A DNA stretch of 64,000 nt. Origin: Erwinia billingiae Eb661. GTDB lineage: Bacteria; Pseudomonadota; Gammaproteobacteria; Enterobacterales; Enterobacteriaceae. The notes beneath the pieces were generated by a model. That model worked only from the letters and a program-made list of their open reading frames with translations. It was not told where the DNA came from and ran no database searches. The position numbers and the translations under genes are program-made. Shown one piece after another: positions 53,322 to 60,999 of the stretch (within the stretch, counting starts at the first letter, position 1; each line of letters begins with the position of its first letter). Location: contig NC_014306.1 in NCBI RefSeq assembly GCF_000196615.1, forward strand, positions 4,588,001 to 4,652,000. Reading direction: 5' to 3'.

Positions 53322-54140
53322 CTAACTCCCGGCGAACAACGCCAGCAGTTCATCCACCTGATTACGTCCGTTACTGTTGCGACTGATCGAACGCCGCGCT
53401 TTGATTTGATGCAGCTTTGCCGCCTGATACCATTCGCGGGTTAGCGGGGTATCGTGATTGGAGATCAGCACCGGAATGTGGCTCTCCATCGACAGCTTCT
53501 CCGCCAGTTGCGCCAGATGCTGTTGTTGCAGCAGGCTGAAACTGTTGGTGTGATAAGCGGTAAAGTTCGCCGTCGCTGACAGCGGTGCATACGGGGGATC
53601 GCAATAGACCACCGCCCCTTTATGTGCACGGCTCAGGGTAACATCGTACGATTCACAGACAAAGGTGGCGTTTTGTGAACGTTCAGAGAACCAGTACAGC
53701 TCGTCCTCCGGGAAATAGGGTTTGCGATAACGGCCAAAAGGCACGTTGAACTCACCGCTCAGGTTGTAGCGACACAACCCATTGTAGCAATGGCGGTTGA
53801 GATACAAAAACAGCAGGCCACGGCGGTAAGGATCCTCACAGCGATTAAACTCAGCACGGCGAGCGTAGTAGAACTCGGCGTCGTTGGTTTCACTGGTAAA
53901 CAGCTCGCGGGCATCGGTGGTGAACTCGCTGACGCGGGTTTTAACGATGTTGTAGAGGTTAATCAGGTCGCTGTTGATATCCGCCAGCAGGTAGCTCGGA
54001 AATTCAGTGTTAAGAAACACCGATCCGGCCCCGACAAAAGGCTCAATCAGACAGTCGCCTTCCGGCAGATGACGATGGATATCTTCAAGCAGCGGGTATT
54101 TGCCACCCGCCCATTTCAAAAAAGCGCGATTTTTTTTCAT
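53322..54140 (-). CDS. dam: DNA adenine methyltransferase
   Basis: Methylates adenine in GATC for mismatch repair, replication timing and gene control; 272 residues (E. coli 278). The AdoMet motif [15 protein letters not shown] and catalytic DPPYAPLS are both present, and the target-recognition part [20 protein letters not shown] is conserved. It lies between damX and rpe, with a hairpin upstream. Confidence 0.97.
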   Translation of the reverse strand: MKKNRAFLKWAGGKYPLLEDIHRHLPEGDCLIEPFVGAGSVFLNTEFPSYLLADINSDLINLYNIVKTRVSEFTTDARELFTSETNDAEFYYARRAEFNRCEDPYRRGLLFLYLNRHCYNGLCRYNLSGEFNVPFGRYRKPYFPEDELYWFSERSQNATFVCESYDVTLSRAHKGAVVYCDPPYAPLSATANFTAYHTNSFSLLQQQHLAQLAEKLSMESHIPVLISNHDTPLTREWYQAAKLHQIKARRSISRNSNGRNQVDELLALFAGS

Positions 54141-54208
54141 GCCGTCGTTTTTATTACACTTATTTTTCTGGCTGCGATGACAACAACAACCTATCTGCGC
54201 TTTGAATA

Positions 54209-54232
54209 GTTAGCCCTCCGAAGAGGGCTAAC
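54209..54232 (-). terminator. Hairpin between damX and dam
   Basis: GTTAGCCCTC (54209-54218) and GAGGGCTAAC (54223-54232) form a ten-base-pair stem with a TTCG tetraloop on the minus strand. The following TATTC is a poor T tail, so partial termination or mRNA processing is likely, allowing dam to be made at a low level. Confidence 0.6.
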
Positions 54233-54264
54233 AGTTTCATCAGTAAATCAGGCTCGCCTGACCT

Positions 54265-55293
54265 CTATTCAGTGGACTCTTTCTTCACCTGGCTGACTGG
54301 CTTCACCCATGGGTTTTGTGCACGAACCTCAGCAGGCAGCGAGGCTACGGCGCGCTTCGCATCTGCTGGCGCGGCATACGAGCCGCTGACCAGCACATAC
54401 CATGGCTGACCGTTACGTGCGGTTTTATACACGTGATAGCTGCTCAGGTTTTGTTTCTTCGCCCAGGCATTCAGGGTATCTGAACGCGAGGCGCTGCTCA
54501 GCTGCAGCGTATAGCTGCCACCCGGCGTTGAGCTAGAGGCTTTTGACGGCTCAGAGGCGCTACGCGCGGCTGGCGTGGTGGCAGCGTGCTTAGTCTCTTT
54601 TGCAGCAGGTTTAGCCGTGGCTGGCTTGTGGGCAGTTGCCGGAGCCTGATGCTGAGTCGGATGACGTGGCTGGCTGGCGGCGGGCTTAGCTGCGGTTGCA
54701 GGCGGCGTATTGCCACCCGGCGCAACGGTTGCCGGTGCGGTAGGCAATGAGCTGCCGGAATCCTGCGCACCCTGTGCGGCGGCATCGACCTGACCTTGCT
54801 GATTGCTCAGGGCATTATTCAGATCGCCCGGCAGCTCAACGCGCTGCTGATTAGCCGGGGTTTGAACCGGTGCAGCCTGAGTTGGCGTGGAAGAGATTGG
54901 CGGTGCGCTGAGTTCCTGCGGGCCATTGCTGGTCGCCGGCGGGTTTGCCGCGGTGGTATCAGGCGCAGGCTGGGATCCAGACTGGCCGCTCATTGATGAG
55001 GAACCAGAAAGATCGATATTTTTATCGCTGCCGGACTGTGCAGGTGTTGTAGCCGCAGTACCGGTTGGCGCAGCTGGCTTCTCAGCCGTCTGGCTTCCGT
55101 TGCTGTCACCCGGCGAGTTCAGCGCGGAGCCGATACCAATCACCAAAAGCAGCAGCACCAGAATACCGACGCCCATCATCATATGCTGGCGGGATACCGG
55201 GACTTTAGGGGCAGAAGACGTCTTGCGGGATCGCTGCGGGCGGCGATCACTGGTGTCAGGTTTTAACTCGTCTTCCGGTTTAAACTCGTCCAT
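54265..55293 (-). CDS. damX: Cell division protein DamX
   Basis: Bitopic membrane protein recruited to the septum, 342 residues against 428 in E. coli. The difference lies in the variable linker. Residues 1-37 are cytosolic, 38-58 form one membrane segment (MMMGVGILVLLLLVIGIGSAL, given here for reference), and a Pro/Ala/Ser/Thr-rich linker runs to about 260. A C-terminal SPOR domain (about 262-335) binds denuded peptidoglycan, with YTLQLSSASRSDTLNAWA and PWYVLVSGSYAAPADAKRA. In the aroB-damX-dam operon. Confidence 0.93.
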   Translation of the reverse strand: MDEFKPEDELKPDTSDRRPQRSRKTSSAPKVPVSRQHMMMGVGILVLLLLVIGIGSALNSPGDSNGSQTAEKPAAPTGTAATTPAQSGSDKNIDLSGSSSMSGQSGSQPAPDTTAANPPATSNGPQELSAPPISSTPTQAAPVQTPANQQRVELPGDLNNALSNQQGQVDAAAQGAQDSGSSLPTAPATVAPGGNTPPATAAKPAASQPRHPTQHQAPATAHKPATAKPAAKETKHAATTPAARSASEPSKASSSTPGGSYTLQLSSASRSDTLNAWAKKQNLSSYHVYKTARNGQPWYVLVSGSYAAPADAKRAVASLPAEVRAQNPWVKPVSQVKKESTE

Positions 55294-55383
55294 TCAACCT
55301 CCTACAGTAGAGCAGCGACGCCACTCAACATCCTCTGAGCGGCGGATAACTTGATCGTTGGGCACAAGCCCGATGTAACAGCT

Positions 55384-56472
55384 TCAGACTGGCAGGCAGT
55401 CGTTGATCGCAGCCAGCACCGTATCATGGGCCACGCCGCTGCGCACTTCGGACTGGCCGATAGCGAGAGGTAACACCAGACGAAGTTTTCCAGCCAGTAC
55501 TTTCTTGTCACGCATCATATGCGGCAAATACGCTTCAGCCGCCATCGATTCCGGGCCGGTGACCGGCAGACCTGCACGTTTGAGCAACCGGATGATCCGG
55601 TCGGTATCGTCAGCAGAGAATTGCCCCAGACGCTCGGCCGTGCGGGCAGCCATGACCATGCCGGCAGCGACGGCTTCACCGTGCAGCCAGTTACCGTAGC
55701 CCATATGGGCTTCGATCGCGTGGCCGTAGGTATGGCCGAGATTCAACAGCGCGCGTTGCCCTAATTCATGTTCATCTGCGGCCACCACGTCGGCTTTCAG
55801 CTCGCAACAGCGGCGGATACAGTACGCCAGCGCGGTGCCATCAAGGGCCAGCAGGGCATCGATATTCGCTTCCAGCCAGTCGAAAAACTCAGCGTCGAGA
55901 ATAATGCCGTATTTGATCACTTCAGCCAGGCCAGACGCTAACTCGCGTGGCGGCAGGCTTTTCAGGCAGTCAATATCAATCACCACCGAAGCGGGCTGAT
56001 AGAACGCGCCGATCATGTTCTTGCCCAGCGGATGGTTAACCGCCGTTTTGCCTCCCACAGAGGAGTCAACCTGCGACAGCAATGTGGTAGGAACCTGAAT
56101 AAAGCGCACGCCACGTTGATAGCTGGCGGCGGCAAACCCGGTCAGATCGCCAATAACCCCACCGCCTAACGCGATAAGGGTAGTGTCACGACCGTGAGGT
56201 TTTTCGAGAAGAGCGGTAAAGACCTGATCCATGACCGCCAGCGTTTTATACTGCTCGCCATCGGGAAGGATCACCTGGTCAACCTCCACACCAGCGCCTT
56301 CCAGCAGCTGGCGCACAGGCGTGAGATAGAGAGGGGCCAGCGTCTGGTTTGTCACCAGCATGGCCCGATCGCCCGCCTTAAGCGGCCAAAAAGAAGCCGG
56401 ATCGGTAAACAGTCCGGCAGCGATGGTAATGGGGTAACTTCTCTCCCCCAAAGTGACGGTAATCTTCTCCAT
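55384..56472 (-). CDS. aroB: 3-dehydroquinate synthase
   Basis: Second enzyme of the shikimate pathway, NAD- and metal-dependent cyclase, 362 residues as in E. coli. The NAD motif [14 protein letters not shown] (near 101-114) and the metal-site stretches [12 protein letters not shown] (His) and HGEAVAAGM (His) are visible. The start [15 protein letters not shown] is preceded by GATAACGC. It follows aroK by 52 bases. Confidence 0.97.
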   Translation of the reverse strand: MEKITVTLGERSYPITIAAGLFTDPASFWPLKAGDRAMLVTNQTLAPLYLTPVRQLLEGAGVEVDQVILPDGEQYKTLAVMDQVFTALLEKPHGRDTTLIALGGGVIGDLTGFAAASYQRGVRFIQVPTTLLSQVDSSVGGKTAVNHPLGKNMIGAFYQPASVVIDIDCLKSLPPRELASGLAEVIKYGIILDAEFFDWLEANIDALLALDGTALAYCIRRCCELKADVVAADEHELGQRALLNLGHTYGHAIEAHMGYGNWLHGEAVAAGMVMAARTAERLGQFSADDTDRIIRLLKRAGLPVTGPESMAAEAYLPHMMRDKKVLAGKLRLVLPLAIGQSEVRSGVAHDTVLAAINDCLPV

Positions 56473-56524
56473 GAAGCGTTATCACCTTTTTATTACTTTG
56501 GCCCGCAGGCGGTCAGAGCTGGAC

Positions 56525-57046
56525 TCAGCTCTTTTCCAACATGTTGATGATCTGATTCGCGACCACTTTCGCACTCTGGTCGTCGGTACGGATCGTCACG
56601 TCAGCGATCTCTTCGTAGAGCGGATTGCGTTCTGCGGCCAGCGCTTCCAGCACCTCGCGCGGTGGAGATTCCACCTGCAGCAGAGGACGCTTTTTATCGC
56701 GCTGAGTGCGGGCAAGCTGCTTCTCAATGGTAGTTTCCAGATACACCACTACGCCGCGAGCCGAAAGACGGTTACGGGTTTCACGTGATTTTACGGAACC
56801 GCCACCGGTCGCCAGCACAATGCCTTGCTTCTCAGTGAGTTCGTTGATGATTTTTTCTTCGCGATCGCGGAAGCCTTCTTCGCCTTCGACGTCGAACACC
56901 CAACCCACATCCGCTCCGGTACGTCGCTCAATTTCTTGATCGGAATCGAAAAATTCCATATTGAGTTGCTGAGCTAACTGACGCCCAATAGTGCTTTTGC
57001 CGGCACCCATAGGCCCAACCAGAAAGATATTGCGTTTCTCTGCCAT
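56525..57046 (-). CDS. aroK: Shikimate kinase I
   Basis: Phosphorylates shikimate at the 3-hydroxyl; 173 residues from the ATG at 57044-57046, beginning [19 protein letters not shown] with Walker A GPMGAGKS. The shikimate-binding [18 protein letters not shown] and GGG (ATGGGSV) motifs and the lid arginine in DKKRPLL are in place. First gene of the aroK to trpS series; a promoter is seen about 100 bases upstream. Confidence 0.97.
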   Translation of the reverse strand: MAEKRNIFLVGPMGAGKSTIGRQLAQQLNMEFFDSDQEIERRTGADVGWVFDVEGEEGFRDREEKIINELTEKQGIVLATGGGSVKSRETRNRLSARGVVVYLETTIEKQLARTQRDKKRPLLQVESPPREVLEALAAERNPLYEEIADVTIRTDDQSAKVVANQIINMLEKS

Positions 57047-57432
57047 TTTTTCGGTATTACTACGACAATTCGTTAATGATACCCCGTCCAACCGGACAGG
57101 ACATGAACTGAAACCTCATGAGCGTTGTGCGAGAGTCAGAACAAAATTATCTCAACACTGAAGGTGTTTTGGCAACCGTTTAAATTGACCTTGCCCATTG
57201 CGCGCTATCTGGCGCGTTTCAGTCCGCTTCATTTATCACCCCGATGTCATTGCATCGGCTACGCCGGTTGCGCACGATAAAAAACGGGTTCTGTGTATTC
57301 TTCGGAGCCAAACTGTGGCCCATAAATCAAAATCGCTAAACCTTGTAAGCTAATTCCGCCCTTGCGTCAAACCCATATGCCTTCAAGGCCGGAAAAAAGC
57401 ACCCGGTTACTCAGTTTGGACTAAAAAAAGCA
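57047..57432 (-). promoter_or_regulatory. hofQ-aroK intergenic region
   Basis: A 386-base stretch without a credible gene. It contains the aroK promoter described separately and a 5' leader of about 100 bases. The half next to hofQ has several short T runs on the minus strand (after hofQ) but no convincing terminator stem, so hofQ read-through into aroK is possible. Confidence 0.55.
57146..57175 (-). promoter_or_regulatory. Candidate aroK promoter
   Basis: Minus-strand -35 TTGCCA (57170-57175) and -10 GATAAT (57146-57151) with an 18-base spacer. The spacer holds a small AACAC/GTGTT palindrome. Transcription would start near 57139, giving a leader of about 93 bases. Confidence 0.6.
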
Positions 57433-58695
57433 TTACTCATCACGAATCAGTCGTGGCGTGATGAAGATCACCAATTCTCGCCTTTTTTGTTCATTAATAT
57501 CATAGCGAAACAGCGACCCCAGTATCGGAATATCGCCAATCAGCGGAACTTTGCGTTGGCCGCTGGCGGTGGAACGCTGAAAGATGCCGCCCAGGGCCAG
57601 CGTCTGGCCGTCTTTTAACGTCACCTGCGTCTGGATTTCCTGTTTGTCGATGGCCAGATATTCGCCCTCGCCGCTGCGCATGGTTCGGCCAGGCACGTTT
57701 TGCGTTAGCTGTAACTTCAATAAAATCCGGCCGTTAGCCTGAACCACTGGTGTCACCTCCATGCCCAGCACCGCCTCCTTAAACTCCACCGTGGTGGTGC
57801 CGCTGGTGCCGCTGGATACTTCATAAGGGATTTCGGTGCCCTGTTTGATGCTGGCGGGTTGCTGATGGGAAGTAAACAGACGCGGGCTGGCGATAATTTC
57901 CAGCTTATTTTCCTGTTCCAGCGCGCTAAGCTCCAGATCGAGCAATTTTCCGTCCAGTCGGGCCAGCGTAAAGCCCGCCGTCAGGGCGGCATCCGCAACA
58001 GGCAGGGAGACGGTAAACTGACTGGTGCGCAACGCTTGTGTGATTTGCTCATTGCTGGTGGTGCCCCAACGAACGCCCAACTCTCTCAGGCTCTCCTCGT
58101 TGATGGTGACGATATGGGCCGCCAGCTCGATTTGTTCCAACGGCACATCCAGCGCCTGTACCCAACGTCGGGTGGCATCCAACGCTGGGCGCGTGTCACG
58201 CAGCAGTAAACTGTTGGTTCGGGCATCGACGGTAACACTGCCGCGCTCACTCATCAGTCGTGCACGCTCCGACTGCAAACTGCTGTTAACGATGCTGGCA
58301 TCCGCGTGGGCCAACGTCAGCACTTCAGTTATCAGCAGCTGTTCTTTCTCGGCCTTCTCACGCTGATGTTCCTGTTCCAGCGCCTCCTTGCGTTGCTGTT
58401 CCAGCGCCCGGCTTTCCGGCCACACCAGTAAAATACTGTCTTCGGTTTCGACACTGAGCTGAGCCATGCGGGCCACCAGCTGAAGCGCCTGTTGCCAGGG
58501 AACGTTCGTCAGCCTGAGAGAAAGCGTACCCTGCACTTCTGGCGCCACCATCAAATTCAGGTTCTGCCAGTCTGCCAGCGCCTGCAGTACCTGCCCCACC
58601 GGCGCATCGTCAAAGGCCAGCGAGACCGGTCGTTCATTGGCCTTTAACGGCGTCAGTACGCCCATCAGCATCAGCAGACAAACTATCCTTTTCAT
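57433..58695 (-). CDS. hofQ: Secretin-type outer membrane porin HofQ
   Basis: Outer membrane secretin homologue of ComE/PilQ, needed in E. coli for using DNA as a nutrient; 420 residues. A signal peptide covers about 1-19. STN-like and N1-type domains (SLAFDDAPVGQVLQALADW) precede the secretin core from about 180, with VELKEAVLGMEVTPVV-like stretch (EFKEAVLGMEVTPVV) and the C-terminal GDIPILGSLFRYDINEQKRRELVIFITPRL. It overlaps hofP by 62 bases. Last gene of hofMNOPQ. Confidence 0.93.
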   Translation of the reverse strand: MKRIVCLLMLMGVLTPLKANERPVSLAFDDAPVGQVLQALADWQNLNLMVAPEVQGTLSLRLTNVPWQQALQLVARMAQLSVETEDSILLVWPESRALEQQRKEALEQEHQREKAEKEQLLITEVLTLAHADASIVNSSLQSERARLMSERGSVTVDARTNSLLLRDTRPALDATRRWVQALDVPLEQIELAAHIVTINEESLRELGVRWGTTSNEQITQALRTSQFTVSLPVADAALTAGFTLARLDGKLLDLELSALEQENKLEIIASPRLFTSHQQPASIKQGTEIPYEVSSGTSGTTTVEFKEAVLGMEVTPVVQANGRILLKLQLTQNVPGRTMRSGEGEYLAIDKQEIQTQVTLKDGQTLALGGIFQRSTASGQRKVPLIGDIPILGSLFRYDINEQKRRELVIFITPRLIRDE

Positions 58696-59032
58696 AAATG
58701 CTCCCTTTTAGGTTCCTTTTAAACGCTGGCTCACACCCGTTCAGATCCGCCACGGTAATGCTCAACGCGGTGATCTCCTGCAACTGCCAGCGCTGGTTAA
58801 GCTGTTGGCCCTGAGTAAGCTGGATCCACTTGCCTTTTTTCGCCATCAGCCAGGCATGGAAATCGTCAGCCTGGCCAATGATGCCTTTCAGCTGCCAGTG
58901 AAAAGGCATCGGATGTTGCTCGCATTCACTCACCAACGGCTGAAAGGGATCGCGACCGGCCTGACTGTCCGCAGCCACCAGCAACAACAGGCTAACGATG
59001 GCCCTACAGAGGTTTCCGCGTTCAGTCTTCAT
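58634..59032 (-). CDS. hofP: HofP, type IV pilus biogenesis-like protein
   Basis: Small exported protein of 132 residues in the place of PilP. The N-terminus MKTERGNLCRAIVSLLLLVA is a signal peptide; mature part begins near DSQAGRDPFQPL, and the DPFQP motif is typical of PilP-like proteins. It has no lipobox. Unusually long 62-base overlap with hofQ. Its exact task is inferred from the operon. Confidence 0.82.
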   Translation of the reverse strand: MKTERGNLCRAIVSLLLLVAADSQAGRDPFQPLVSECEQHPMPFHWQLKGIIGQADDFHAWLMAKKGKWIQLTQGQQLNQRWQLQEITALSITVADLNGCEPAFKRNLKGSIYEKDSLSADADGRTDAVKGQ

Positions 59033-59522
59033 GATTCAGGGCCAGCGTCAGATGGAAACGCAGCTGCGCGTGTTCAGGCTTGAGGGTGAAGCTTGATAGC
59101 GTCACGCCGGCGGGCAGCGTGCTCAGATAGCCGAACAGGCTTTCCACCTGCGGCCAGCTAACATCCAACGTCAGGCTTCCTCCCTGGCGGCTGGGTTGCC
59201 AGTCTGCCAACTCGCCACCAGAAATCTGGGTCAACGTCAGTAAAGAGAAGGCTGTTTTCTGCTCAGGCTGCAGCGCCTGCTGAAGTTGCGCGATTTCCTC
59301 CCTGGCACTGACAAAGGATCCCGACGCCATCAGACGTTGCACAAGAAGCTGATACCGACTGCTTTGCAGCCGATGCTGAGCCAGCAGCTTTATCGCCTGC
59401 TGGTCGGCCGGTGCGGTCCAAAGATGCCAAACGCACAGTGCAGAAGCACAGACGGCCATGCACAGCAGCGAGCCCTGCACCCAGACCGGTAAACTCAGCC
59501 AGCGAGACCAGGCGCTATTCAT
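59022..59522 (-). CDS. hofO: HofO, PilO-like inner membrane protein
   Basis: PilO-type assembly protein, 166 residues from the ATG at 59520-59522, chosen because GCAGGAG lies seven to ten bases upstream. One membrane segment at about 12-32 (GSLLCMAVCASALCVWHLW) is followed by a coiled coil and a ferredoxin-like periplasmic part. It overlaps both hofN and hofP. Sequence conservation in this family is low, so identity rests mostly on order and topology. Confidence 0.82.
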   Translation of the reverse strand: MNSAWSRWLSLPVWVQGSLLCMAVCASALCVWHLWTAPADQQAIKLLAQHRLQSSRYQLLVQRLMASGSFVSAREEIAQLQQALQPEQKTAFSLLTLTQISGGELADWQPSRQGGSLTLDVSWPQVESLFGYLSTLPAGVTLSSFTLKPEHAQLRFHLTLALNHED

Positions 59523-60054
59523 CTTCTTCTCCTGCAAGCGTCACCAACAGGTTAAAGGCCAGCCTGCCTTGTGGGCCTCGACTCAGCTGCCCGGTTTTTA
59601 CCTGCGCGGCCAATGCCAGCGTTTGCAGCTGCAGGCGAAACGTCTCCAGATCGCTTATTCCCTGGCAGACTCCTGAGAGCGTCAGGCTGGTGGCGTTTTT
59701 AGCCATGGCGCTCAGCCACAGCGTGTCTGGCATCACCTCGGGCAGACTCAGGGCAAAGCTTCGCCAGCGATCAAGGCGATGTTGACGCTGCTGGCGCGCC
59801 GCAAGCTGGCGTTGCAGGCCCTCTTTTTCCAGCGTGAGTGCCGACATCTGCCGGGTCTGCTCTTCCAGCCGCTGGCTGGCACCCTGAATAAAGCTGTCCA
59901 GACGTTGGTATTGCTGGTTAAGCGCCCGCGTCCCGACCGTTGGCATTCCGGCGGCGATCAGTGTCAGCACCAGCACACCCAGCACCCATGCCCAACGCTG
60001 ACGCGCCCTTTTCAGTTTGAGTGCCCGCCAGGGCAACAGATTGACCCAAACCAT
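59515..60054 (-). CDS. hofN: HofN, PilN-like inner membrane protein
   Basis: PilN-type assembly protein, 179 residues. The N-terminus MVWVNLLPWRALKLKRARQRW carries the conserved NLLPWR motif that binds PilM in true type IV pilus systems. A single membrane segment is near 24-42 and a coiled coil follows to about 95. Its start overlaps the hofM stop by one base (TGATG). Role in DNA uptake is inferred from E. coli. Confidence 0.88.
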   Translation of the reverse strand: MVWVNLLPWRALKLKRARQRWAWVLGVLVLTLIAAGMPTVGTRALNQQYQRLDSFIQGASQRLEEQTRQMSALTLEKEGLQRQLAARQQRQHRLDRWRSFALSLPEVMPDTLWLSAMAKNATSLTLSGVCQGISDLETFRLQLQTLALAAQVKTGQLSRGPQGRLAFNLLVTLAGEEDE

Positions 60055-60881
60055 CAGGCATCTCCTGGACGAAGCGCCAGTCCGGCAGCCAGCGAAAAAG
60101 CGCCACTGAGCGTGGGTAACGGCGGCTGCTTCAGGGCAAATGCGGCAAAAGGATCCAACCCCTGCGCGCGCTCCGGCAGCGGTTCCTTTTGGTACGAGCT
60201 GTAATAAAATGCGTCAACGTCCGCTAACTGCTTCTGCTGTAACGCGGCAAAATCTGGCGCATCCTGCACTGAACTCCAGCCCCAGCGAGGCCTGCCCACA
60301 AATGGGCAATACCACAGCCAGTGATCCTGCAAACGGTGAACCAGCGCGGCCGACGGGTTGAGCGGTAACGTGGTTGAAAGGGCGTGCAGTGCCGCGGGCG
60401 ACAGCTCCAGCACTTGGGGGTTGAGTCTGGCCTGATGAAGGCAGTGCAGCCAGCTCTGAAGCGCATCCTGACGGGCTGCGGTCAGATAGAGCGCTTTGCC
60501 GGCGTCGGCCTCCACACGGTAATCCAGCGCCAGCGTCTCCGGTTCAATTGGGAAAAATCGCCTCGCCGCTGCGGTGATGTACCTGCTACGCTCTGGTTCA
60601 CGCAATTGGCTGCCAGGCAGCTCGATCTGCCGCTGCAGCACCAGTTGCGGAGGAAAACCCACCCGTAGCGAGATGCGGTAAGGGAGCCGCCTGCGCCAGT
60701 TTTGCAGCAGGGCGATCACCGGCTCAGGACGTTGCAGCAGCCCGTTAACTAACGTATCTTGCGGCAACGCATGTTGCCACCAGTGGCGAAGTTGCCAGCC
60801 GTTCCGACGGCGCTGGATGCCGAGGGCACAGAGTTGCCCGTTTTGAATATCCAGGCCGACTTGCCATGTCTGAAATGCCAT
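60054..60881 (-). CDS. hofM: HofM, PilM-like protein
   Basis: Cytosolic actin-like PilM homologue, 275 residues from the ATG at 60879-60881 (MAFQTWQVGLDIQNGQL). A start five codons upstream is possible but spaces worse from GGAG. VGLDIQNGQLCALGI is the phosphate-1 loop of the fold, and the C-terminus FDPFAAF-like LDPFAAFALKQPPLP resembles E. coli HofM. It is the first gene of hofMNOPQ and divergent from mrcA. Confidence 0.85.
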   Translation of the reverse strand: MAFQTWQVGLDIQNGQLCALGIQRRRNGWQLRHWWQHALPQDTLVNGLLQRPEPVIALLQNWRRRLPYRISLRVGFPPQLVLQRQIELPGSQLREPERSRYITAAARRFFPIEPETLALDYRVEADAGKALYLTAARQDALQSWLHCLHQARLNPQVLELSPAALHALSTTLPLNPSAALVHRLQDHWLWYCPFVGRPRWGWSSVQDAPDFAALQQKQLADVDAFYYSSYQKEPLPERAQGLDPFAAFALKQPPLPTLSGAFSLAAGLALRPGDA

Positions 60882-60999
60882 TCGCGCGATCTCCATATCG
60901 TCAGTATCTAAAAGGACGTATCCAAGCTTCTGGCTTGCCTTTATACTACCGCGCGATTGTTTATAAACTGCCCAATCGACTCAGAATGGAAAATATCAG

